A DNA stretch of 13,582 bases from Bacteroidales bacterium. Its GTDB lineage: Bacteria > Bacteroidota > Bacteroidia > Bacteroidales > VadinHA17. Under the pieces are notes generated by a model. That model did no database searches. It worked only from the letters and a program-made list of their open reading frames with translations, and had not been told where the DNA came from. Of this stretch, positions 1 through 7,789 are shown one piece after another. The position numbers and the translations under genes are program-made. Position 1 is the first letter of the stretch. Every line of letters starts with the position of its first letter. The stretch spans positions 2,082 to 15,663 of the forward strand of contig PMIG01000216.1 of assembly GCA_003157055.1 (NCBI GenBank). The letters run 5' to 3'.

Positions 1-1
1 T

Positions 2-2578
2 GAGCCGATAAGCCTTGATGCAATCGAGGAATTCCAGATCAACATCGCACCTTATGATGTACGCCAGGGAGGATTTACCGGAGGCGGTATAAATGCAATT
101 ACAAAGAGCGGTACAAACAAATACACCGGTTCAGTATATTTCTACGGAAACGATCAGAAGCTTGTTGGCAAAAACGAACCGATAAGCGACACTGTGAAAC
201 CAGTTGCCAACTATACAGACTGGCAGGCTGGTGTTACCTTAGGCGGACCCATAATCAAGAATAAACTCTTTTTCTTCCTTAGCGGTGAATTAACCAAGAG
301 TATATATCCGATTGGCAACCTGCCCGGGACATCTGCTTCATCTATTACACAGTCTGAGATTGACCAGGTTTTAAAAGTTCTTTCCAGAGTTGCTCCAACT
401 TATGATCCGGGTGCATACCTTGATATGAACAATAGCACAAAGAGTCAGAAGTTTCTTCTTAAGATAAACTGGAACATAAACGATAAAGAGAAACTTGTCT
501 TACGGCACAGCTATACATATGGCGAGAATATAAGCAACAGCCGTTCCAGTACCGCGATGAGATTTTATAACAACGGAATCTTTTTTCCAAGCACGACAAA
601 CTCCTCCGGACTTGAGCTCAGCAGTATTCTGAGCAACAACATATCGAATAAACTGAGCCTTGGCTACACAAGGGTTGTTGATGACCGCGATCCATTGGGT
701 TCTTCATTCCCGACAGTTCTTATAAATATGACCGGAGGAGCATCAATAACTCTCGGAAGCGAGTATTCATCTGTTGCCAATAAGCTCGTTCAGGACATCT
801 ATTCTCTTACCAATGACCTTACTTTCTTCAATGGCAAACATACAATCACGGTTGGAACACACAACGAGCTGTATTCGTTCTATAATCTCTTTGTTCAGAA
901 TATCTTCGGAAGCTATGCCTATAAGACCCTGGCTAACTGGGACTCAGTAGGAACAGCTCATGAAGTTGCTCCCACATATTATTCAAAGAGCTATTCATTC
1001 GACCCAAATGATGACCCAATGCAGACGAACGGAGCTGCAAAATGGAAAGCTATGCAGCTGGGTGTGTATGGCCAGGATGAATATCAGGTCGCAAAAAACA
1101 TGCTGGTAACCGCAGGATTGCGTATTGACCTTCCTGTTTTTTTCGATAAACCCGAACCTAATCCCCAGTTCAATACTTCATATTATTTCAGCGATGTAGC
1201 AACAGGTGTTCTTCCGAAAGCAAGGTTAATGTGGTCTCCACGTATTGGTTTCAACTGGGATGCATTTGACAATAAATCTACCCAGGTCAGGGGGGGAACA
1301 GGTTTATTTACTGGTAGAGTGCCTTTCGTATGGATCTCAAACCAATACTCAAACAATGGTGAGCTTAATGGAACCTACAGCATAGGAAGTTCCGCATCGA
1401 GTGCAAACCCTATCACAACTCCCGCAGGTGTCAAGTTCAATGCAGACCCCTATACCCAGAAAACAGCAACTGATTATGGAGGGGTTGCAGGTCGCGGTGC
1501 AATTAACGTTGTCGATCAGAACCTGAAATTCCCGCAGGTATTCAGGACAAACCTTGCAATTGATCAGAAGCTTCCATGGGGAGTTGTCGCAACTGTCGAG
1601 GGAATCTTCAGCAAAACTTACAACAACGTCAATTTTATTGATCTTAACAGAAAGGTAGATGCAGCTTATACATTTGATGGTGTGGACAAACGCCCAAGAT
1701 ATGTGACAGGCAGGATCAACGCAGGTTTTGATGAAATCATCAAGTTTGAGAATACCAATCAGGGATATTCCTATAACGTAGTAGCCATGCTCCAGAAACA
1801 GTTTGAAAATGGCTTCAACGCGATGATATCATATTCATATGGAACCTCATGGGACCTTAACTCAGGTACCTCAAGCGTTGCATACTCGAACTGGAGATAT
1901 GTCAATAACGTTTATGGACTGAATGATCTTCGCCTTACCAGGTCAAACTATGATATGGGCCACAGGGTTTCAGGACTTGTTTCTTACAGGAAAGAATATC
2001 TCAATGGTATGCTTGCTTCACAGGTATCCCTGTTCTATAATGGTCAGTCAGGCCAACCGATATCATACATATATAACGGCGACCTGAATAACGACGGTTC
2101 ATCAAACGATATGATCTATATTCCAGCATCTGCAAGTGAAATTAAGCTTGTTGATATTGCTGGCGGACCAACAGCCGCAGCACAGTGGACCGCTCTCGAT
2201 GCATTCATCTCAGGTGATAAATACCTAAGCAAGCACAGGGGAGAATATGCAGAGCGCAATGCTGCACGACTTCCTTTCCAGAACCAGTTTGACCTTAAAT
2301 TTCTCCAGGACATAAAGGTTAAAGCTGGTAATACATCCAACAAGCTTCAGATTTCGATCGACATTTTGAATATAGGCAACCTCATCAATAAGAAATGGGG
2401 CGAATCGCTGTACCTCGCAAACCAGCAGTTCGCGCTTATTACCTATAAAGCTATGGCTGGCAATACCCCAACTTTCAATTATGCACCTATAGGTATGACT
2501 AACGGCAATGCTTATTCAGTCACCGACCTGGCATCACGCTGGAGAATGCAGATAGGCTTGCGCTACGTCTTTAATTAA
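2..2578 (+). CDS. TonB-dependent outer-membrane receptor, Oar-like (5' end outside the window)
   Basis: This is the C-terminal 858 residues of an outer-membrane beta-barrel receptor whose N-terminus lies left of the window. The reading frame is open from base 2, so the GTG at 194 is an internal valine and not a start. The visible protein opens in the end of the plug domain, with GGGINAITKSGTNKYTGS, followed by LGGPIIKNKLFFFLSGE at the plug/barrel junction. This pair is characteristic of Oar-like receptors, which carry an N-terminal carboxypeptidase-regulatory-like (Cna-B/CarboxypepD_reg) domain; that domain would lie off-window. The rest is barrel, rich in aromatic and Asn/Gly/Ser residues, and ends RMQIGLRYVFN with the usual aromatic C-terminal strand. 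Such receptors import large or scarce substrates using TonB/ExbBD energy. The substrate cannot be read from this sequence, and no SusD-like partner lies downstream. A strong terminator follows, so this is the last gene of its transcript. Confidence 0.93.
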   Translation, partial: EPISLDAIEEFQINIAPYDVRQGGFTGGGINAITKSGTNKYTGSVYFYGNDQKLVGKNEPISDTVKPVANYTDWQAGVTLGGPIIKNKLFFFLSGELTKSIYPIGNLPGTSASSITQSEIDQVLKVLSRVAPTYDPGAYLDMNNSTKSQKFLLKINWNINDKEKLVLRHSYTYGENISNSRSSTAMRFYNNGIFFPSTTNSSGLELSSILSNNISNKLSLGYTRVVDDRDPLGSSFPTVLINMTGGASITLGSEYSSVANKLVQDIYSLTNDLTFFNGKHTITVGTHNELYSFYNLFVQNIFGSYAYKTLANWDSVGTAHEVAPTYYSKSYSFDPNDDPMQTNGAAKWKAMQLGVYGQDEYQVAKNMLVTAGLRIDLPVFFDKPEPNPQFNTSYYFSDVATGVLPKARLMWSPRIGFNWDAFDNKSTQVRGGTGLFTGRVPFVWISNQYSNNGELNGTYSIGSSASSANPITTPAGVKFNADPYTQKTATDYGGVAGRGAINVVDQNLKFPQVFRTNLAIDQKLPWGVVATVEGIFSKTYNNVNFIDLNRKVDAAYTFDGVDKRPRYVTGRINAGFDEIIKFENTNQGYSYNVVAMLQKQFENGFNAMISYSYGTSWDLNSGTSSVAYSNWRYVNNVYGLNDLRLTRSNYDMGHRVSGLVSYRKEYLNGMLASQVSLFYNGQSGQPISYIYNGDLNNDGSSNDMIYIPASASEIKLVDIAGGPTAAAQWTALDAFISGDKYLSKHRGEYAERNAARLPFQNQFDLKFLQDIKVKAGNTSNKLQISIDILNIGNLINKKWGESLYLANQQFALITYKAMAGNTPTFNYAPIGMTNGNAYSVTDLASRWRMQIGLRYVFN

Positions 2579-2601
2579 TAGAATTTAATTCAATAATCAT
2601 G

Positions 2602-2634
2602 GAGGCTGTTAATTATTTAACAGCCTCTTTTTTT
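2602..2634 (+). terminator. Rho-independent terminator after the TonB-dependent receptor
   Basis: A perfect 11-bp stem pairs GAGGCTGTTAA (2602-2612) with TTAACAGCCTC (2617-2627) across a 4-nt loop. Seven T residues follow (2628-2634). It begins 23 nt after the receptor stop codon and separates that gene from nrdJ. Confidence 0.93.
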
Positions 2635-2919
2635 AGAAATGACTTAAAGAAGTTAATTTCTATTGTTCGTTTTTAATCATCAGATTATTAATGACTTTAC
2701 ATTTACTGTTAAATAACCGAGAATGTCTGAAACTCATAATATGCAGAAATACAGGCACTAACGGACGGTTCATAACTATATCTGCAAATGTTAATAAACT
2801 TAAAAATATTGTCTTGCATCAAGAATAATGCTTACTTAATTTAGCATCTACCCGCTTTAAAAATCAGTGGCCGTTTAATCTCATTATAATCAGAGAATAA
2901 CAGAATTATATTTTAATAT
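2635..2919. other. AT-rich intergenic region upstream of nrdJ, no recognised content
   Basis: This 285-bp spacer lies between the receptor terminator and the nrdJ start. It must contain the nrdJ promoter, but I see no clear TAnnTTTG -7 box on the + strand. I looked for an AdoCbl riboswitch, since the downstream enzyme uses B12, and found no B12-box-like sequence or matching fold. No credible small ORF or strong hairpin was seen. Confidence 0.6.
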
Positions 2920-5523
2920 ATGGGAGAACTTTTTGTCCAGGAATCAACTATTGCATCTGAGAAAGCAAAAGATGAACAGCAACCCTCCGGTTCTCAGAAA
3001 ATAGTTGGCGTGAAGGCCAGTATCAAAACTTATTCTCACGACGAGGCGGTTGAGGCAAGTATTGAATATTTCAGGGGCGATGAACTTGCTGCAAGAGTAT
3101 GGGCAAACAAATATGCGCTGAAAGACTCTTATGGAAATCTGTTTGAAAAGAGCCCGGACGATATGCATCATCGTATTGCAAGAGAAATTCACAGGATCGA
3201 GCTTAAATACAAAAATCCGCTTCCGGAGGAACTAATTTACAGAGTACTTAAGGATTTCAGATACATTGTACCCCAGGGAGGGCCAATGACAGGTATAGGC
3301 AATGATTACCAGATCGCCTCACTGTCAAATTGTTTTGTAATCGGCAACGACGGATCATCCGACTCTTACGGTGGCATAATGAAGATCGACCAGGAACAGG
3401 TTCAGCTGATGAAAAGACGCGGCGGCGTAGGTCACGACCTGTCCCATATACGGCCAAAAGGAACGCCGGTGCTCAACAGTGCTTTGACATCCACCGGTGT
3501 AGTTCCTTTCATGGAAAGATATTCGAACTCAACCCGCGAAGTTGCTCAGGACGGAAGGCGGGGGGCACTTATGCTTTCAATATCGATCAAACATCCTGAT
3601 TCAGGAAAATTCATCGATGCCAAGCTTGAAAGCGGAAAAGTAACAGGCGCAAACGTGTCGGTAAAGATAACAGACGAATTTATGAAGGCTGTGGAGGAAA
3701 AAACAACCTTCAGGCAGCAGTACCCCATAGTTTCCGATAACCCGAAATTCGTTAACGACATTGATGCCAGCAACCTCTGGGATAAGATAATCCACAATGC
3801 ATGGAAATCGGCTGAACCCGGCGTTCTTTTCTGGGATACAATTATCCGGGAAAGCGTTCCTGATTGTTACGCCGATCTTGGGTTTGCCACTATTTCAACA
3901 AATCCATGCGGCGAAATACCATTATGCCCATACGACAGCTGCCGTCTGCTCGCGATCAATCTTTTCAGCTATGTTAAGGATCCGTTTACTGCAACTGCCG
4001 AATTTGATTTCGAACTCTACAAGGAACACGTAGGACTCGCTCAGCGTATGATGGATGATATTATCGATCTTGAACTTGAAAAAATAGATTCCATAATCAG
4101 CAAAATAAATGGAGATCCTGAAAATGACGAACTAAAAAGAGTCGAAAGGAACCTTTGGAAAAATATAAGGAAAAAATCAGAAGAGGGAAGAAGAACAGGT
4201 ATAGGGATAACAGCAGAGGGAGATATGCTTGCTGCACTCGGTTTGAGGTACGGGACACCCGAAGCAACAGATTTTTCAGTTGAAGTGCACAAAACTCTTG
4301 CACTCGAAGCATATAAATCATCGACCTACCTTGCAAAGGAAAGGGGATCATTTACAATTTATGAAGCCGAAAGGGAAAAGAATAATCCATTCATCCTCAG
4401 GATGAAAGAGGCAGACCCGGTAATGTATAACAACATGGTTAAGTTTGGCAGAAGGAACATTGCACTGCTTACCATCGCCCCGACCGGAACCACAAGCCTC
4501 ATGACCCAGACTACCTCCGGCATTGAACCTATCTTTTCCGTATTCTATAAGCGCAGAAGAAAAGTAAATCCCAACGACCAGGATGTTAAAGTCACATTCA
4601 AAGATGAAATCGGCGATTCATGGGAAGAATTTAACGTATTCCATCATAAGTTTGTCGATTGGCTGAAGCTTAATGGCTATGATCCGAATGCTGTCACAAG
4701 GATGAATGATGATGAGATCGAAAAAGTAATTGCAAAATCGCCATATTACAAAGCAACAGCAAACGATGTCGACTGGGTCGCAAAGGTCAGGATGCAGGGC
4801 GCAATCCAGAAATGGGTAGACCATTCGATAAGCAGCACAATAAACCTGCCTGCAGATGTTAAGGAAGAACTGGTCAGCGAACTTTACATGACTGCCTGGA
4901 AATCGGGATGCAAGGGAGCAACAGTATATCGTGACGGATCAAGGGACGGAGTTCTAATCACCGGAAAGCCGGAAGCCAGGGCCGAAAGACCAAAACGCCC
5001 CAAAGTACTCGATTGCGACGTGATCAGGTTCAATATAAGTGAGGAAAAATGGGTCGCCTTCGTCGGGCTTAAAGACAGCAGGCCATACGAAATTTTTACC
5101 GGTCTTGCTGATGAAGAGATTTTCCCGATCCCCAAAAGCATCATGAAAGGGCAGATTATAAAAATTAAGAATGATGACGGAAAAACACGGTACGATTTTC
5201 AGTATACAGACAGATACGGCTATAAAAAAACCATCGGAGGCTTATCCCATATGTTCAAGCCTGAGTTCTGGAACTATGCCAAGCTTATCTCCGGGGTGCT
5301 AAGGCACGAGATGCCAATTGCTGATGTCGTAACACTCATTCAGTCGCTGAATCTCGACAGTGAATCAATCAATAACTGGAAGAACGGCGTGGAAAGAGCT
5401 CTCAAAAAGTATATTCCTAACGGAACAAAGGCAAAGGGGAAATGCGAATGCGGTTCTGACAACCTGGTTTACGAGGAAGGTTGCCTGATATGTAAAGACT
5501 GTGGTTCCTCAAAGTGCGGATAA
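2920..5523 (+). CDS. nrdJ: Class II (adenosylcobalamin-dependent) ribonucleotide reductase NrdJ
   Basis: This cytoplasmic enzyme reduces ribonucleotides to deoxyribonucleotides, using adenosylcobalamin to generate the active-site thiyl radical, so no separate radical subunit is needed. The 867-residue protein shows the expected catalytic set. C138 (SNCFVIGND) is one half of the redox cysteine pair. NPCGE at 328-332 supplies N328, radical C330 and E332. C341, 11 residues later, is the second redox cysteine, the same spacing as in the Thermotoga class II enzyme. PTGTTS at 521-526 is a phosphate-binding loop. A long C-terminal extension (about 700-835) precedes a cysteine-rich tail with Cys at 842, 844, 855, 858, 861 and 866. 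This tail matches the zinc-ribbon/thiol-shuttle tail of the large NrdJ group. I see no N-terminal ATP-cone. The ATG is preceded by an AT-rich stretch without Shine-Dalgarno, normal in Bacteroidota. It appears monocistronic between two terminators. Confidence 0.97.
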   Translation: MGELFVQESTIASEKAKDEQQPSGSQKIVGVKASIKTYSHDEAVEASIEYFRGDELAARVWANKYALKDSYGNLFEKSPDDMHHRIAREIHRIELKYKNPLPEELIYRVLKDFRYIVPQGGPMTGIGNDYQIASLSNCFVIGNDGSSDSYGGIMKIDQEQVQLMKRRGGVGHDLSHIRPKGTPVLNSALTSTGVVPFMERYSNSTREVAQDGRRGALMLSISIKHPDSGKFIDAKLESGKVTGANVSVKITDEFMKAVEEKTTFRQQYPIVSDNPKFVNDIDASNLWDKIIHNAWKSAEPGVLFWDTIIRESVPDCYADLGFATISTNPCGEIPLCPYDSCRLLAINLFSYVKDPFTATAEFDFELYKEHVGLAQRMMDDIIDLELEKIDSIISKINGDPENDELKRVERNLWKNIRKKSEEGRRTGIGITAEGDMLAALGLRYGTPEATDFSVEVHKTLALEAYKSSTYLAKERGSFTIYEAEREKNNPFILRMKEADPVMYNNMVKFGRRNIALLTIAPTGTTSLMTQTTSGIEPIFSVFYKRRRKVNPNDQDVKVTFKDEIGDSWEEFNVFHHKFVDWLKLNGYDPNAVTRMNDDEIEKVIAKSPYYKATANDVDWVAKVRMQGAIQKWVDHSISSTINLPADVKEELVSELYMTAWKSGCKGATVYRDGSRDGVLITGKPEARAERPKRPKVLDCDVIRFNISEEKWVAFVGLKDSRPYEIFTGLADEEIFPIPKSIMKGQIIKIKNDDGKTRYDFQYTDRYGYKKTIGGLSHMFKPEFWNYAKLISGVLRHEMPIADVVTLIQSLNLDSESINNWKNGVERALKKYIPNGTKAKGKCECGSDNLVYEEGCLICKDCGSSKCG

Positions 5524-5552
5524 TAATATGGAATAGGATTAATGCCTCAGAG

Positions 5553-5583
5553 AAAAGGATGCCGGTGCCGGTGTCCTTTTTTT
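5553..5583 (+). terminator. Rho-independent terminator after nrdJ
   Basis: Bases 5553-5563 pair with 5570-5580 in an 11-bp stem: AAAAGGA with TCCTTTT, two G-U wobbles, then CC with GG. The loop is GGTGCC. A run of seven T (5577-5583) overlaps the right arm and ends inside the stop codon of the convergent methyltransferase gene. In the opposite direction the U-run is only four long, so it should work better for nrdJ than for the minus-strand operon. Confidence 0.85.
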
Positions 5584-6472
5584 ATTTTCTACGGACAGCC
5601 CTTAGAACCACACGCCTCAGCCATGGCGCTTTTATCTTCTTGTCAAATAAAGGGATCATATAACCATTCGAAAATTTTACCTCAAACCTGTTCTTTTCAA
5701 GGAGCGCGGTAAAGATCTCTTCATCACTATGCTTATGATATGTACATAATGCCATTTTCAACGGTAAGTTCCCTGACAGGAATTCTTCAGCACCATTCAG
5801 CACTTTATGCTCAAAACCCTCAACATCGATTTTCAGGAAAGTTATATCGTTCTTCATGGCAAAGAGGGTATCGAGGCTGATATATCTTCCATCATCAGAA
5901 TCAGAAACATATTTTGTTATAATCTCAACCTTATCCTTCCATGGTGCGAATGTGGCTTCAAGAGCTTTTATCCACTCCTTGTCATAATCAATCAGATAGA
6001 TTTTTTTGACTTTCTCGATCTGTGATAATGAGAAGTTGCCTTCAGAGGCTCCAACGTCAGCAATTACATCATCATCTCCAATAGTAAAATCATCGGACAG
6101 ATAGCAGTGGGGACAGGCAGGATCCTGTTCTTTAGACAGAGCCGCATAAGCCCTTCTGACTTTTGTACTGCCCCATCCTTTTTTAAAATATAGTCTCTTT
6201 CCATCCTGGATCACATAACGCATCCTGTTCGATTTATCAAGGAATACTTCAACATTTTCAGGCGGATAGCCTGAATCAAATGGGTAAGGGAAAAGTGAAA
6301 CAGGATTATTTCCAAGGTAATCAAGTATTTCCCTTTGTTCATCATTGATCTTTTCGGGAGGAAGGCTTGAAAAATGACCTAATATTTTTTTCCTTACACT
6401 CCTTTTAAGAAGAATGGTTCTAATGGGTTTGGGAACCAGCACGCGGTATACAGGGAAGATATATTTATTCAT
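5582..6472 (-). CDS. FkbM-family SAM-dependent methyltransferase
   Basis: This 296-residue protein is predicted to be a soluble S-adenosylmethionine-dependent methyltransferase of the FkbM family. Members typically O-methylate sugars or polyketide-type hydroxyls and are common in surface-polysaccharide gene sets. The SAM-binding Rossmann core starts with VIADVGASEGNFSL (about 136-149, motif I) and an acidic strand-2 end at LIDYD (160-164). The family signature FLKIDVEGFEHKVLNGAE lies at about 212-229. The first 130 residues form a basic, family-specific extension ending in a CPHC pair (120-123), a possible metal or disulfide site. There is no signal peptide. Its ATG overlaps the kbl TGA as ATGA, so it is probably translationally coupled to kbl, although nothing in its sequence relates to threonine breakdown. 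Family assignment is firm; the substrate is unknown. Confidence 0.92.
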   Translation of the reverse strand: MNKYIFPVYRVLVPKPIRTILLKRSVRKKILGHFSSLPPEKINDEQREILDYLGNNPVSLFPYPFDSGYPPENVEVFLDKSNRMRYVIQDGKRLYFKKGWGSTKVRRAYAALSKEQDPACPHCYLSDDFTIGDDDVIADVGASEGNFSLSQIEKVKKIYLIDYDKEWIKALEATFAPWKDKVEIITKYVSDSDDGRYISLDTLFAMKNDITFLKIDVEGFEHKVLNGAEEFLSGNLPLKMALCTYHKHSDEEIFTALLEKNRFEVKFSNGYMIPLFDKKIKAPWLRRVVLRAVRRK

Positions 6473-7662
6473 TTTTTCAGGATGCCAAGCTCCCTTCCGA
6501 TCTTTTCAAAGGCGCTGATTGCTTTATCGAGATGCTCCTTTTCATGAGCTGCTGAAAGCTGAACCCTTATCCTGGCCTGTCCCTTCGGAACAACAGGATA
6601 ATAGAATCCTGTAACATAAATACCTTCCTTAAGGAGCTTTGCGGCAAAATCCTGTGACAATTTCGCATCATACAGCATTACAGCACATATCGCAGATTTC
6701 GTGGGCTTAATATCAAAGCCGAGATTGGTCATCCTGCTTATAAAGTATTCAGAGTTTGCGTGAAGCTTGTCCTGGAGCTCATTCGTCTCAGTCATCATTT
6801 CAATCATTTTGATACCGGCAGCTGCAACAAGCGGCGGGATAGAATTTGAGAAGAGATAAGGACGCGATCGCTGGCGAAGAAGTTCAATAATCTCCTTTTT
6901 CCCGGTGGTGAATCCGCCAATGGCTCCGCCGAATGCTTTTCCTAGGGTCCCGGTAATAATCTCAATCTGCCCGGGAATATTATAAAGTTCAGTCACGCCT
7001 CTTCCGGTTTCTCCAACCACACCGGCAGAATGAGATTCATCTACCATGACCATTGCTTTGTAGATGTTTGCCAGCTCTACAATCTTCTTCAGTGGAGCAA
7101 CATTACCATCCATTGAAAATACGCCATCAGTGACTATAAGCCTGAAGCGCTGAGCCTGTGCAAGCTTAAGCTGTTTCTCAAGGTCGTTCATGTCGGCATT
7201 TTCATAACGGTAACGCTGGGCTTTACAGAGCCTGACTCCGTCAATTATTGAGGCATGGTTCAGAGAATCAGAAATAATTGCATCTTCTTCGGTAAGAAGT
7301 GGTTCAAATACTCCGCCATTGGCATCGAAGCATGCTGCATATAAAATGGTATCTTCAGTATTGAAGAATTTCGTAATCTTCTTCTCCAGCTCCTTGTGAA
7401 GATCAGTGGTCCCGCAGATAAACCGCACCGATGACATCCCGTATCCATGATTGTCGAGAGCTGATTTGGCTGCATCGATAAGCTGACGGTTATCGGAAAG
7501 ACCAAGGTAATTGTTTGCACAGAAGTTAAGGACTTTCTGCCCGCTTTCAAGGGTTATCTCAGCTCCCTGGGGAGACACAATCACCCTCTCATTCTTGTAT
7601 AATCCGTTTTCCTTAATCTCGTTAATAATTCCAACAAGGTGTTTTTGATAGTTGTTATACAT
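6469..7662 (-). CDS. kbl: Glycine C-acetyltransferase (2-amino-3-ketobutyrate CoA ligase)
   Basis: This PLP enzyme cleaves 2-amino-3-oxobutyrate with CoA to glycine and acetyl-CoA, the second step of threonine degradation. The 397-residue length matches the E. coli enzyme closely. Fold-type I alpha-oxoamine synthase features are all present: NNYLGL near 50-55, H136 in SLNHASIIDG (ring-stacking), TDGVFSMDG at 178-186, D208 in VDESHSAG (binds the PLP pyridine nitrogen), and K242 in TGTLGKAFGG (Schiff-base lysine). Paralogues of this fold (BioF, HemA, serine palmitoyltransferase) were considered. The close match to Kbl around YGMSSVRFICGT and the neighbouring tdh decide for Kbl. It lies 127 bp downstream of tdh, with a palindromic repeat in the gap, and overlaps the following methyltransferase gene by 4 nt. 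No Shine-Dalgarno is seen before the ATG. Confidence 0.97.
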   Translation of the reverse strand: MYNNYQKHLVGIINEIKENGLYKNERVIVSPQGAEITLESGQKVLNFCANNYLGLSDNRQLIDAAKSALDNHGYGMSSVRFICGTTDLHKELEKKITKFFNTEDTILYAACFDANGGVFEPLLTEEDAIISDSLNHASIIDGVRLCKAQRYRYENADMNDLEKQLKLAQAQRFRLIVTDGVFSMDGNVAPLKKIVELANIYKAMVMVDESHSAGVVGETGRGVTELYNIPGQIEIITGTLGKAFGGAIGGFTTGKKEIIELLRQRSRPYLFSNSIPPLVAAAGIKMIEMMTETNELQDKLHANSEYFISRMTNLGFDIKPTKSAICAVMLYDAKLSQDFAAKLLKEGIYVTGFYYPVVPKGQARIRVQLSAAHEKEHLDKAISAFEKIGRELGILKK

Positions 7663-7682
7663 GATATTCTATTTTAAATCGC

Positions 7683-7775
7683 CCTTTGTGCTCCTTTGAG
7701 TATTCTTTGTGTCCCTTCGTGGTAAAAAATATAAACACAAAGGCGCTCAAAGGTTATCACTAAGGCTCACAAAGG
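7683..7775. repeat. 93-bp palindromic repeat, copy A (phased CCTTTGTG octamers), between tdh and kbl
   Basis: The left arm holds four CCTTTGTG-like octamers starting at 7683, 7693, 7704 and 7714. The right arm holds four reverse-complement units (CACAAAGG-like) starting at 7736, 7746, 7758 and 7768. A 14-bp AT-rich centre separates the arms. The outermost units extend to a perfect 9-bp inverted repeat, CCCTTTGTG (7682-7690) and CACAAAGGG (7768-7776). Two further perfect 8-bp pairs lie inside: 7693-7700 with 7746-7753, and 7705-7712 with 7735-7742. There is no T-run after either arm, so it is not a standard terminator. It fills most of the gap inside the putative tdh-kbl operon. A related 93-bp copy lies at 11161-11253. 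Confidence 0.85.
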
Positions 7776-7789
7776 GATTAAATGAAATT

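Noticed and set aside
194..196. GTG at 194 as the start of the TonB-dependent receptor
   Set aside because: The frame is open leftwards to base 2 and encodes recognisable plug-domain sequence upstream of the GTG, so the gene begins outside the window.
2635..2919. Possible cobalamin riboswitch ahead of the B12-dependent nrdJ
   Set aside because: No B12-box-like sequence or matching helices were seen on the + strand. The GGCCACTG-like bases occur only on the opposite strand.
6469..7662. Alternative identities BioF, HemA or serine palmitoyltransferase for kbl
   Set aside because: All share the alpha-oxoamine synthase fold, but sequence around the active site and the adjacent tdh fit glycine C-acetyltransferase, and no biotin, haem or sphingolipid genes are nearby.
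7683..7775. Repeat copy A as a simple intrinsic terminator or as a CRISPR-like array
   Set aside because: No T-run follows either arm, and the octamers are inverted and too closely spaced (10-12 bp) for CRISPR repeats with spacers.
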